From positions 496,001 to 560,000 of the forward strand of contig JAFKEE010000016.1 of NCBI GenBank assembly GCA_017307505.1: a DNA stretch of 64,000 nt, given 5' to 3'. The notes under the pieces were generated by a model. It made no database searches. It was not told the origin of the DNA and saw only the letters and a list, made by a program, of their open reading frames with translations. The stretch comes from Acidobacteriota bacterium (GTDB taxonomy: Bacteria; Acidobacteriota; Terriglobia; Bryobacterales; Bryobacteraceae). Position 1 is the first letter of the stretch; every line of letters begins with the position of its first letter. Shown piece after piece: positions 45,018 to 53,904 of the stretch. The position numbers and the translations under genes were made by a program.

Positions 45018-45676
45018 CGAAATAGTGCACGCCGAACACGCTGCTCAACCACATTCGCGGTTTCCTCTGGCGTCAAGTTCGTGGTATCAAGTACTACCAG
45101 AGTATCCGCTGGAAACAAGGGAATTGCCGCCCGATAAAACTCGGCATGGTACCGCAAGAAGTCCAGATCAGCCCAAATTGGGTCAAGTGGCTCACCGCTG
45201 AGTCGTCTTCGCCTATCGAGACCGACTGCCTCGTCGACGTACAACGCCACCAGAATGTCAGGACGGACCAACCGCCTGTTGGCATCTTTGAGTGTTCTAT
45301 TGAGAAGCCTGGTGAAGGGGGCGTGGGACCGAGACAGTCTCGCCGAGGCGTAGGAGAACGCAAGCGTACCGAGGACGTTCCTATCCTGAAACACCGTCCG
45401 CGACTGCATCAGTCCCTGTTGGATTACAGGCTGTCGATCGATCTCGGCTACCAAATACCACGATTGGATCTGTCCTACCGTAAGCAGGTGAGCCTCTCCA
45501 GTGTGATCCAATTCAGGAACAACGATACCGTCATAGCACTTCTTTAGCTGTGACAGTGTTGTCGTCTTGCCGGCACATGGAGAACCTTCGAGCACGACGA
45601 GCCGCCCTCTCTCTTTATGCGGAACGAAGCACTTCGCAAAGCTCGCGCTCACGCTAATACAGTTCGATTCCCCCAT
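45014..45676 (-). CDS. Thymidylate-kinase-like P-loop kinase
   Basis: 220 aa. P-loop VVLEGSPCAGKTTTLSQLKK, a DR-type motif VFQDRNVLGTLAFSYA, and a lid with GLDRRRRLSGEPLDP. The size fits nucleotide kinases, but the first loop and lid differ from housekeeping Tmk, so the substrate may be an unusual nucleotide or a sugar. It overlaps the GT4 gene by 23 bases and GT2 by 4. A second, divergent kinase of the same fold lies at 48.1 kb. Confidence 0.75.
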   Translation of the reverse strand: MGESNCISVSASFAKCFVPHKERGRLVVLEGSPCAGKTTTLSQLKKCYDGIVVPELDHTGEAHLLTVGQIQSWYLVAEIDRQPVIQQGLMQSRTVFQDRNVLGTLAFSYASARLSRSHAPFTRLLNRTLKDANRRLVRPDILVALYVDEAVGLDRRRRLSGEPLDPIWADLDFLRYHAEFYRAAIPLFPADTLVVLDTTNLTPEETANVVEQRVRRALFR

Positions 45677-46898
45677 TGCGGGCGACTCCGTAGCTGAATT
45701 CCACCGACGATAGATCGTTAGAGTCTGAGAAGCGGCCGCTCAGTAGAGCTTCCTCAAGCCACATTGGCATGCGCGCATGGCGAGTGTGGGTTGACAGCCG
45801 AGCCCGGATAGGTCGACAGAGCACCTGAGCGTACGTTTGCACCGCCAATCCGGCGATGTGCTCCCATTTGTACGTTCGACTCAATAGACCCTGTGACTCT
45901 GATATCTTGCGACGCACGTTTTCTCCATCGGCGAGCATCTCTTCAATGACGTCCGCGTAGCGCTCCAAATTGTCCTCAATTCTAATCGCCGCGAACCTGA
46001 GACCTTCAGCGGCGCAAGACGTTGCGATGGCGGGGAGGCCTGACGCTAAATAATGAAGCACTTTGACCCGAACGCCGCTACCTTCAAAAATTGGGGCTAT
46101 CCCGATTCCGGCACCCCGCAAGAACGCACAAGGGTCAGGAACCTCGCCCGGCATTTGGATTCCCAGTCTCAGGCAAATCTCTCGAATGTCCGCCGGGACA
46201 GCTCCAATAATCGTGCAGGATGCATCACTCCTGCGACGCCGTAGCGCGGGCCAGATTGTCTCCGCAATCGCCGTTATCGCCCGTTTGTTGGGTTCGAAGT
46301 ACCCGTTGCCAAGAAACACCACTGACGGCGAACCGACCCATCCATGGACGTCCACAGACGTCGTCACATCGACGCCGAACGGCACAAGGCTAATTCGTTC
46401 GGCTTCCGCATTGGACTCCTGCCGCCACCGTTTAAGATCCTGCTCACTGAAGGTGATAATGTGATCAACGCTGGAGCCCACATACTCTTCCAAGCACCGA
46501 ATTTCGGCCTGCCGGTCGAACGATAGCCCGAGTTGAGCAGCGAGAGTTCCACTATGATAGTGAGCCTCATAGACAAGCCGCACACCGGTTGCCGCAGCTA
46601 AAGGAAGACCGACATTTTGAACCGTCTCAAGGTCGTTCATCTGAACAATGTCAATGGCTTCCGCGGCGATCAGGCCGGACAGTAACTCCAAGTCGTTGTA
46701 ATACGTGCCTGGCTTGAAAAAGTACGTCGGGTATGGTTGCGTCGCTATGCGATCAAGTTGCGACCAACCCCTGAAGGCGTGAAACACGCACACGTGGTGT
46801 CCGGATCGTGCCACCGCTGAAGGTAGTCGGGAAAATCTTGTGCTCGCCCCATCACGTTCGGGAATGAACGTTCCATCAATGAAGAATGCAACTCGCAT
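45654..46898 (-). CDS. Family 4 (GT-B) glycosyltransferase
   Basis: 414 aa. MRVAFFIDGTFIPERDGAST and TRFSRLPSAVARSGHHVCVF form the N-terminal Rossmann domain; SVVFLGNGYFEPNKRAITAI begins the donor domain; GIAPIFEGSGVRVKVLHYLA is the GT4 donor-binding motif with E-x7-E-like spacing. Soluble. Starts 19 bp after the GT9 gene. It presumably builds a glycan with the neighbouring enzymes. Confidence 0.87.
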   Translation of the reverse strand: MRVAFFIDGTFIPERDGASTRFSRLPSAVARSGHHVCVFHAFRGWSQLDRIATQPYPTYFFKPGTYYNDLELLSGLIAAEAIDIVQMNDLETVQNVGLPLAAATGVRLVYEAHYHSGTLAAQLGLSFDRQAEIRCLEEYVGSSVDHIITFSEQDLKRWRQESNAEAERISLVPFGVDVTTSVDVHGWVGSPSVVFLGNGYFEPNKRAITAIAETIWPALRRRRSDASCTIIGAVPADIREICLRLGIQMPGEVPDPCAFLRGAGIGIAPIFEGSGVRVKVLHYLASGLPAIATSCAAEGLRFAAIRIEDNLERYADVIEEMLADGENVRRKISESQGLLSRTYKWEHIAGLAVQTYAQVLCRPIRARLSTHTRHARMPMWLEEALLSGRFSDSNDLSSVEFSYGVARNGGIELY

Positions 46899-46917
46899 CA
46901 GCCCTTTTCGTCACACC

Positions 46918-47955
46918 TCAAAGTGCGCCTTCTCCGCATGCTGGTCCGCCGCACTGCTCAAGGGCTGTCAAGACATCGCACACCTCGATTCCATCTCCCT
47001 CGCGCTCTATGAGCGGGCACGTAACATAGCGGTTTCGACAGATCCCGAGAACTTCCTCGAAATTCTCGCACCGCCGCAGATGACGGCTCTCCACCGGGAA
47101 CAGGTGGGCCGGATCGCCGCCCCAGAGCGCGGCTGATGTAACGATGTATAGGCCTATCGTGTTTACTCCAAGGCCCGTAGCCGCGTGGGCCGGCCAAGAA
47201 TCAGTGCTCACCATACACGTCATGCCACTCACTTTCTCAAGGACTTCGCTCACGTCGGTACTGCCAACTACGGCAAAAGTGTCCGGAAATTCATTCCTAA
47301 ACTCACGAAAGAGGACTTCAGAGAAGTTCCGTTCCTTTACTGTGTGACCCAAGAGGGCCGTTAATCGAACTCCACGCTTCAAGACAACACGGCAGAAAGC
47401 ATGCCACTTGTTTCGAGACCAACGTTTGAATCTGCTGCCTGTATGGACGTTGATGCCGATATGACATTCCTGTACCCCCTGTCGCGGCGCGACGAGCATT
47501 CGGAGGTATTGGCGATTGTGACAGCCATCGTTCACCCCTGCTGACCGAAGCAACCAATCGATCTTGTCGCGAATATTTGGGAGTTCCTTCTCCTGGTCGT
47601 TGAAAGCGAAGTTGAAAAACGAAAACGAGTCCCGATGAGCATTCCTGAACGCATAATAGCCCGTGTCGTATGCCGGACCAATGTGGCGCAGATTGATAAC
47701 ATGCGTCACATCGTTGGCGCGCATGAATGTGGAGATCTGATTCCAGTCCTGCGTATAGAACTTCCGCCAAATCGCCGGCACCACACCAATGCACGAGGTC
47801 AACGCCAACCTTCTCAGGAACGCCTCATCGCTAAAAAGCGTGCCGCCTGTGTGAAAGTACCTCATTCCAGGCAGTACGGCTTCCAGGTGCTTAAGGAAAG
47901 GCGCTTCGATGAGCCCATCGCCCATACCGCAGCAGTTTACGATTAGCGCGTTCAT
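46918..47955 (-). CDS. Heptosyltransferase-like GT9 glycosyltransferase
   Basis: 345 aa. The opening MNALIVNCCGMGDGLIEAPF is the GT9 start, and CHIGINVHTGSRFKRWSRNK and VSGMTCMVSTDSWPAHAATG with LGVNTIGLYI form the donor site (D-x-GPxHxA-like). GT9 enzymes add heptose or related sugars to lipid A core or to proteins. Its presence among mixed glycosyltransferases points to a surface or secreted glycan rather than DNA modification, though this is open. Confidence 0.82.
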   Translation of the reverse strand: MNALIVNCCGMGDGLIEAPFLKHLEAVLPGMRYFHTGGTLFSDEAFLRRLALTSCIGVVPAIWRKFYTQDWNQISTFMRANDVTHVINLRHIGPAYDTGYYAFRNAHRDSFSFFNFAFNDQEKELPNIRDKIDWLLRSAGVNDGCHNRQYLRMLVAPRQGVQECHIGINVHTGSRFKRWSRNKWHAFCRVVLKRGVRLTALLGHTVKERNFSEVLFREFRNEFPDTFAVVGSTDVSEVLEKVSGMTCMVSTDSWPAHAATGLGVNTIGLYIVTSAALWGGDPAHLFPVESRHLRRCENFEEVLGICRNRYVTCPLIEREGDGIEVCDVLTALEQCGGPACGEGAL

Positions 47956-48058
47956 CTTGCGTCACTCTCGTCGATTGCCTGGGTGGGGCGTTCGCCCGCG
48001 TCTCTTCGCCTGATTGACTCAATGCTCGATTCTCGCGGCAACGCAATCTGTGACCGGT

Positions 48059-48613
48059 TCATGACTCTACAGCGGCCCGTATATGGGTGACCGTGGCAGC
48101 GAGTCCAGACTCGCAGTTTGCCAGGACGTGCACTTTTAGATTGTGGTAACCGTCCATTACGTGTTGCTCAACCTCCATACGAAAAAATGCGTCCTCTGCT
48201 GCGGTAATCACACCGCGCGAAGCAATCCGCTGGCGACGCACATCATCTGGTACGACCAATAAGAACGAAAAATCCGGTTCGATTACGAGTGATGACGGTG
48301 GTATTGATACTTCGATGCCCGCCGCGCGCGAGTATGCAACCATCGTCGCGAGAAATTTGTCGCAGACAACTGGTTGGTGAGAAAGGATGGTTTCAATCTC
48401 AGCTGAGGCTTGAACGATACCAGCGAGGTAGTAGAGATACCTCGCGTGAGGTGTCGCTTTCTGCTCGACAACGTCTCTTATCGCGCGGAAGGGCTCAGGG
48501 GGAGTCGTGTACCACAGAGCACCGAGTTGTTCGGCAAGTGCGCGAGATACCGACGTCTTCCCGCTTCCCTTGAGTCCCTCGATTGTTATGAACTTGTGCT
48601 GTCTTTGCGTCAT
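48059..48613 (-). CDS. Second thymidylate-kinase-like P-loop protein
   Basis: 184 aa from the ATG at 48613 (AGGA 9 bases upstream); the longer frame is not protein-like. P-loop FITIEGLKGSGKTSVSRALA, then LSHQPVVCDKFLATMVAYSR and FLLVVPDDVRRQRIASRG. Smaller than and different from the kinase at 45.0 kb. Two such kinases among glycosyltransferases is unusual. Substrate unknown. Confidence 0.72.
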   Translation of the reverse strand: MTQRQHKFITIEGLKGSGKTSVSRALAEQLGALWYTTPPEPFRAIRDVVEQKATPHARYLYYLAGIVQASAEIETILSHQPVVCDKFLATMVAYSRAAGIEVSIPPSSLVIEPDFSFLLVVPDDVRRQRIASRGVITAAEDAFFRMEVEQHVMDGYHNLKVHVLANCESGLAATVTHIRAAVES

Positions 48614-48874
48614 CTCCGAGGTCCTGGTAATCCGCAGTTCCGATTGTTCAGCAGTACTATCTCGGCAAAGCGGCGACCGCATTGTACCAACAGGATCATG
48701 TTCGCGCTCGAACCTCTCGTGAAAACACCGTTCCACGGGCGCTCTTCAACTCCCGATCTCCGACCGCGCCCCCACCACGGCCGAAACGACGGGCAGGTTC
48801 CTGTAGAGAGCAAGCCCACCGAATCGTCGAAAGGAACACGCGGGCGCAGATGCCGTAGTCGGGTCCACCGTGCC
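48614..48874. other. Gap inside cargo cluster
   Basis: 261 bp between the second kinase and the fusion gene; no gene or clear promoter recognised. Confidence 0.35.
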
Positions 48875-51800
48875 TCAGCGCTCAAGCACATAAATCACTT
48901 CTCGTTCAGTTGGCGTGTTCTTATAGACTTGGAGAGAACGGATGGTCCAGCCAGTCGAGCGAAACAGAGCGCGGAGATCGTCAACGTAGAAGTCGTTGAT
49001 CCAGAGCGCGTTCCGACGCTGAGAGATGACGCTCTGGGGTCCGGGATGACTGTAGCCGGCGATGAGCGTCCTGGTGTGGTCGGCCGCGGCAGCCACGACG
49101 GCGGCCGGGTTGGTCAAGTACTCAAGCACTCCAAGCAGAACGACATAGTCATAGCGTCCCGGCGGAAACTCGCCAGCGTCCAGATCGACCCTTATCACTT
49201 CGGCACTCCATTTCGGGAGATCAGCGGGAAAGTATTGGCAGCCAGAAGGGAGGAACCGCCGCAGTGACATCCGGCCGCAGCCTAGATCGAGGACAGTTGC
49301 ACCTGGTGGAATCAGGGCTGCTGCCGCGCGGTTACGGCCTTCCCAAGAACTCGAGTAGTGCTCGCGGTTCCCCCAATAACCTACGCTCTCCGGGTCGTCA
49401 TCGGTGTTCTTCTCCCCACCGAATCGCTCCCAGACCTCAGCGAATCTCACTGGTCGCGCAAGCCAAGGCTTGGTAGGCCCGGCCCAATGGATAAGTTTCG
49501 CTCCGTCGAAGGGATCGAAGTAGGGCATTGCATTCCATTCACATTCCAGCTCTCGAAACCGACCTCGCGAGAAGATGTTGAGTGCTTGCTCGTCCTGTAT
49601 CCCGAACTCCTCGACGAGGCCCACCGTCGTTTGCGTGAAGTTCAATGCTCGCAATCGCGCCAGCGAGAGCACTAAGACTCCGGCGTTGAAGCAAGGGCGA
49701 CTCAATTCTACGTCAGCAGCAGACTGCCTCCGGAATCGTCTGGCAGCATTGGAGTCCAACGAGCGAGCACATTGTTCGACAATGTCGGATTGAAGCCTCA
49801 GTTGGGGCGCTGGATTGGGTCGAGCTGTAATGCCACAGGCCGACGGTTCTTGGTCAAGGAGTTCCGCCAAGTCGCCTAGGCACACTGCATCGATGTCCAA
49901 ATACACTACACGATCATCTTCCGGCAAAAGGTGAGGCAAGAACAGACGATCCATCGTGGAAATGCTGGTTGCGCCGGCCAAGCGGACCAACGTGTTTCTC
50001 AGGTATGAGTCCATAGGGAATATCCGCACTCGGTTCTCTGCGAGATGGACAAGCGTATCTAGATCTCCCGTACCAAGACCCCGAATGAGGAAAACAAATT
50101 GAACTTGCGCCGAGGCCATTTGTCGGATCGATCGCATGAGTGGGGGCACGTGTCGAACATACCCTCTATCAAAGGCTAGGACCACAGTGACTTTCGACTT
50201 GTGCGTGGCTACTTTAGGCCACACAGGTTCAGCGGCGCGTTCCATGGCAGGGTCAAAAAACCGTGGTGCGCTGGCGAGACGATGCCGAGCTTCGGCTACC
50301 CAAGGGCCGGTCGCCTGCGCCCATCGTGCACGCGTATCGTCTTCGCTCTCGCCGGTCAACACCGAGAAGAGTATGTCATTGAGAAGGGTGGCGATGCGAT
50401 TCCGCATCACGCCTAGACCACTTTCATCCAACTCATCCAACCCATCGAAACGGCGGTTACTCGGGTTTCGAGGCTGGAAGGCGACCGGTGTTCCAAGTGC
50501 ACGGCAAGGCAGGTAGGCGTGAAGCCTCGATGTGGTTACATGAGGAGAGCATGAGTAAAGTCTTACGAGTTTAAGTGCCTCCTCGATGTTATTCAGGAAG
50601 CTGTCATCGCGAATCTGCTGTCTCTCGTGCGAGATCTGTTCGACCGCGTGGTCGTCTGCAGGTGGGACCGCGTCGACATAGAGTACATCGCCTCCGTCGT
50701 GGATCCCAGGCGGCAGCAGCAACGTTGAGGTCAGACACCCGGAAAAGAACGCATCCACTCCCGCATTGAGGAGCCAATCTGTTGTAGACCAGTCACGACA
50801 CCCGATTGGCTGATGCAGGCGTAAGAAGGCGATCGTCTCATTGTTGAGGCTACGGTACTCATGAAGGTGAAACGATAGTATCAGCGCTTTAAGGTTAGTC
50901 GGGGGTGGAAAGGGGCTGCCAAACCCAAAATTCCACTGGTGGTACCACCCGTGAAGGATGCACCATACTTGGCGGTGGTGGTAGAGGGTCCGAACAGGCC
51001 AAGTGACGTCGCGGTCCAGAGTAGTGATATGAACGTGTCTGGAAACTTCACGCAGTTCCGCGGGCGCCCAACTACGGCTCATCTCTGCGACGATCCTGGC
51101 AAGTTCAGGATCAGAGAAACTCCACCGCGGGCCACAGAAGCGAGCAAGGTGCCGGATGAGTGAAAGAGTCTGAATGTAGTCACCGACGTTTGAACTTGTG
51201 GCACTTAGATCCGGCGACTTGTAGTCAAGCACGGCAAAGATCAGATCGGAAGCGTCGCCTGCGTCGATGGCGCTGTAGCGTTGCGATATCGCGGGTGATA
51301 CGGCGACGGGCGGATTTCTCAGAGCGCTTGAGAGGTACGCGATGAGCCAAGATGTTTTTGCATCTCGGGTGACCGCATCGATTGTGCTCAGGGCGGCGAT
51401 TGCTTCGTGTTCACGACCAAGGGCCAGTAAACTGACCGCTCGCCAATAGATGCATTCTGGGGTCGTTGCGAAGTGATCGCCCCCCGCAAGTGCTTCGATG
51501 GCCTTCATGTGACTGCCAACACCGCGCAGAGCTGCGGCTAGGGCTAAGTAGTCCGAGGGGAAGAAGGAACTGTTTGAGCGTGCCTCCTGGAACGCTTCAG
51601 TTGCCTCCCGGAATCTGCGTTGCTTCAGCAACGAATGCGCGCGGAGAAGGCCCACGATGGGCTGCATTCCCTCGTACGGTGTGAGGGCGTCTGCCCACCG
51701 CGTTAGCGTCGCATGCCGCTGCTCCGGGCCGACGAACTGCTTCCAGAGAGTATCCGACAGGGAAGAGTTACCGACGGCGACGCGAAGGTCTACTTCCGTG

Positions 51801-51880
51801 AGATCGTTACTGCGCAACGACGACACGCCCTGCGACTTCAGATCGTTCGGCCTGGAGGCCTCACCTTTCGACTCACGCAT
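48875..51880 (-). CDS. Pyruvyl-transferase-like / GT8 glycosyltransferase / methyltransferase fusion
   Basis: 1001 aa from the ATG at 51880, although no good ribosome site is visible and the start is uncertain. Residues about 40-180 look TPR-like (ATEAFQEARSNSSFFPSDYL). About 200-480 resembles polysaccharide pyruvyl transferase (SSNVGDYIQTLSLIRHLAR; PIGCRDWSTTDWLLNAGVDA; SCSPHVTTSRLHAYLPCRAL). About 570-830 is a GT8 transferase (VVYLDIDAVCLGDLAELLDQ with DxD; RPCFNAGVLVLSLARLRAL; LIHWAGPTKPW). The last 160 residues are a methyltransferase (ATVLDLGCGRMSLRRFLPSG; YDYVVLLGVLEYL). A rare combination. It is the first gene of the minus-strand cargo. Confidence 0.8.
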   Translation of the reverse strand: MRESKGEASRPNDLKSQGVSSLRSNDLTEVDLRVAVGNSSLSDTLWKQFVGPEQRHATLTRWADALTPYEGMQPIVGLLRAHSLLKQRRFREATEAFQEARSNSSFFPSDYLALAAALRGVGSHMKAIEALAGGDHFATTPECIYWRAVSLLALGREHEAIAALSTIDAVTRDAKTSWLIAYLSSALRNPPVAVSPAISQRYSAIDAGDASDLIFAVLDYKSPDLSATSSNVGDYIQTLSLIRHLARFCGPRWSFSDPELARIVAEMSRSWAPAELREVSRHVHITTLDRDVTWPVRTLYHHRQVWCILHGWYHQWNFGFGSPFPPPTNLKALILSFHLHEYRSLNNETIAFLRLHQPIGCRDWSTTDWLLNAGVDAFFSGCLTSTLLLPPGIHDGGDVLYVDAVPPADDHAVEQISHERQQIRDDSFLNNIEEALKLVRLYSCSPHVTTSRLHAYLPCRALGTPVAFQPRNPSNRRFDGLDELDESGLGVMRNRIATLLNDILFSVLTGESEDDTRARWAQATGPWVAEARHRLASAPRFFDPAMERAAEPVWPKVATHKSKVTVVLAFDRGYVRHVPPLMRSIRQMASAQVQFVFLIRGLGTGDLDTLVHLAENRVRIFPMDSYLRNTLVRLAGATSISTMDRLFLPHLLPEDDRVVYLDIDAVCLGDLAELLDQEPSACGITARPNPAPQLRLQSDIVEQCARSLDSNAARRFRRQSAADVELSRPCFNAGVLVLSLARLRALNFTQTTVGLVEEFGIQDEQALNIFSRGRFRELECEWNAMPYFDPFDGAKLIHWAGPTKPWLARPVRFAEVWERFGGEKNTDDDPESVGYWGNREHYSSSWEGRNRAAAALIPPGATVLDLGCGRMSLRRFLPSGCQYFPADLPKWSAEVIRVDLDAGEFPPGRYDYVVLLGVLEYLTNPAAVVAAAADHTRTLIAGYSHPGPQSVISQRRNALWINDFYVDDLRALFRSTGWTIRSLQVYKNTPTEREVIYVLER

Positions 51881-52226
51881 TCTACACGACGATATCAGTT
51901 CACTCCCTGGACCGCGGAGAGTTCGTCGCCATGCATCGGCCCAAACAGGGCGGTTTCGCCTGCTGAACAGTCCCACGCACGCCTTGTGTCTGCCTGCGGT
52001 CTGTACACGCCAACCGCTCGGGCTTCCTTCCGGTGAGTGGAGTTGCGCAACGTGCACCTTGCGAAACCCGCAGCCGGTTTCACTCTGCCGATAGCAGTTC
52101 GTGCCGGTCTGTCTGTCGTTAAGCCTTGCCACCGGGATGCTCCTCCAGGACCACCTGTTGACACGCCGTCAGCATGCGGAGGTCTGGACCTGTCATGTCC
52201 GACGGACTGGCGACTCCCATCTCGAT
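51881..52226. other. Upstream region of the fusion gene
   Basis: 346 bp without a convincing gene. The fusion reading frame stays open to 52132, but the translated extension is arginine- and cysteine-rich and not protein-like. The promoters of the cargo cluster (minus) and the ardC unit (plus) must be shared here. Confidence 0.45.
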
Positions 52227-52255
52227 TTGACAATTTTCGGGCCGTGAGTGAACAT
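52227..52255 (+). promoter_or_regulatory. Candidate promoter of the ardC-traG unit
   Basis: TTGACA (52227-52232), 17-bp spacer, GAACAT (52250-52255). The -35 is perfect and the -10 weak. The predicted start (about 52262) lies right at the operator copy at 52264-52283. Confidence 0.45.
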
Positions 52256-52263
52256 TGTGGCTA

Positions 52264-52283
52264 GCTAGCTTGTACAGGCTAGA
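52264..52283. promoter_or_regulatory. Operator copy upstream of the ardC-traG unit
   Basis: GCTAGCTTGTACAGGCTAGA matches the perfect ICE operator at 18 of 20 positions. It lies just downstream of a TTGACA -35 and 12 bp before the start codon of a 45-aa gene. Confidence 0.7.
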
Positions 52284-52295
52284 TTGAGGTACACG

Positions 52296-52433
52296 GTGGA
52301 CACACAACGACCCTCGCAACATGAACAGATTGCTCCCGTGCCTGACGATTCGCCCGCTGCGAGTGGCGAACCGCTGGAAGGCTCTGGTTTCGAACTGGAA
52401 GAGCCAGAACCGGACTTCGAGGAGGAGCAATGA
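52296..52433 (+). CDS. 45-aa acidic leader protein of the ardC unit
   Basis: Starts at a GTG (VDTQRPSQHEQIAPV) with GAGG 7 bases upstream and ends in an ATGA overlap with ardC, which supports real translation. Roughly a third of its residues are Asp or Glu, clustered in the C-terminal half (GFELEEPEPDFEEEQ). No known family; possibly an unstructured acidic peptide coupled to ArdC synthesis. Confidence 0.55.
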   Translation: MDTQRPSQHEQIAPVPDDSPAASGEPLEGSGFELEEPEPDFEEEQ

Positions 52434-53902
52434 ACGAAGCCGAAAACAGAGACGTCCAGGCGCAAGAACCCGCCACGCCAAAGCGGGATTACCGCCAGGA
52501 GGTAACGAACCAGATCATCGACATGCTTGAGAAGGGCACCGCCCCATGGCAGAAGCCTTGGGAGGCGGGGACTGCCGCGCTACCGTTCAATCCAACCTCG
52601 GACCGCGGCTACCGAGGCGGCAATGCACTCCATCTCATGGCTTCGGCCGCACGAAAGGGCTTCACCGACCCACGGTGGCTTACATACCGCCAGGCTCAGG
52701 AGAACGGCTGGCAGGTTCGCCAGGGCGAGAAGGGCACGCAGATCGAGTACTGGCAGTTCGGTGACCGCGCCGCTCGTTCCGGAGCAGGGGAGACTGCACC
52801 AGAAGCGCCTTCTACAAGGGCTGAAGAGGCACCAGCCCGGAACGCGCCGTTGCACAGGGTCTACACCGTCTTCAATGCGCAGCAGATCGACGGTATCCCC
52901 GCACAAGAACCGAAGCGCCTGCAGGACTGGGAAGTTGTTAAGACCGGCGAAGAGATTCTCCAGAACTCCGGGGCGGCGATTGCCCATGATCAACAGGACC
53001 GTGCGTTCTACAGCCGAGCGCAAGACTCGATTCACCTGCCGGCGAGAGAGGCCTTTCGTAGCGCGCCAGACTATTACGGGACCGCTCTCCATGAGCTTGC
53101 CCACTGGACCGGTCACCCTTCCCGGCTGAATAGCCAAACACTGAACGAAAGCTACCGATTCGGCGATCCGAACTACGCGAAGGAGGAACTCCGTGCCGAA
53201 CTCACCTCCGTATTCCTGGCCGCAGAGCGCGGAATTCCACACAACCCGGAGCAGCACGCGGCGTACGTAGGCTCCTGGATCAGCGCTCTGAAGAACGACA
53301 AGCACGAGATCTTCCGAGCTGCGAAAGACGCCCACAACGCCGCCGACTACTTGCTGGGGCTGGAGCGCAGCAAATCGGCCGAATCCAAAGCGGTGCCGCA
53401 GATTCGCACCGAAACCTCCGAGCATGTTGCGGCATACGAGCGCGGAACTGGCACCGTGAATATCGTCGAGAAGGAAACCGCCACGGAGACCAGGAATCCA
53501 GCGCGGACCGGCAAAGCCGGGATGCCGGACGGCCAGGCACCGGTGAAGGTGCAAACCGAGAAGATTTTGGACGGCGAAGTGGACGGTCGGCGACCACCCA
53601 GCGAAACGGAGTTGCAGCGATCCCTCGCCGAAGCGGAGAAGCAGGCCAAAGCTCAGTTCGGGAACACGACACGGCTTTACGCGGCAGACACGGACTCCGG
53701 GCGCTATCGCGGCGAGATCTGCGCCGAAACCGAGCACCATTTCCTGCAGAAGATAAGCCCCAAGTCAGTCATCGCTCACCCGAAGTCGCTCATCGTCGAC
53801 GTGCTGTCGCCAGGCCAGGGTGTCGCCATCAACTACAAGAACGGCCTCGCCGACACGAAGCCGTTCAAGGCCCGCGAACGCGCGCAGTCGCTTGCGAGGT
53901 AA
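52430..53902 (+). CDS. ardC: ArdC-like antirestriction protein with KfrB-type tail
   Basis: 490 aa. N-terminal ssDNA-binding domain (RQEVTNQIIDMLEKGTAPWQ; YRGGNALHLMASAARKGFTD), then a zincin-like metallopeptidase with HELAHWTGHPSRL and the downstream glutamate in YAKEELRAELTSVFLA. The C-terminal 120 residues (RYRGEICAETEHHFLQKISP) match the KfrB domain found on conjugative plasmids. ArdC coats transferred ssDNA and shields it from host nucleases early in the recipient. Ideally placed as the first large gene of the leading transfer unit. Confidence 0.88.
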   Translation: MNEAENRDVQAQEPATPKRDYRQEVTNQIIDMLEKGTAPWQKPWEAGTAALPFNPTSDRGYRGGNALHLMASAARKGFTDPRWLTYRQAQENGWQVRQGEKGTQIEYWQFGDRAARSGAGETAPEAPSTRAEEAPARNAPLHRVYTVFNAQQIDGIPAQEPKRLQDWEVVKTGEEILQNSGAAIAHDQQDRAFYSRAQDSIHLPAREAFRSAPDYYGTALHELAHWTGHPSRLNSQTLNESYRFGDPNYAKEELRAELTSVFLAAERGIPHNPEQHAAYVGSWISALKNDKHEIFRAAKDAHNAADYLLGLERSKSAESKAVPQIRTETSEHVAAYERGTGTVNIVEKETATETRNPARTGKAGMPDGQAPVKVQTEKILDGEVDGRRPPSETELQRSLAEAEKQAKAQFGNTTRLYAADTDSGRYRGEICAETEHHFLQKISPKSVIAHPKSLIVDVLSPGQGVAINYKNGLADTKPFKARERAQSLAR

Positions 53903-53904
53903 CG

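Noticed and set aside
52580-53740. 386-aa open frame antisense to ardC
   Set aside because: ArdC zinc motif and KfrB tail are on the other strand; this frame has no domain.
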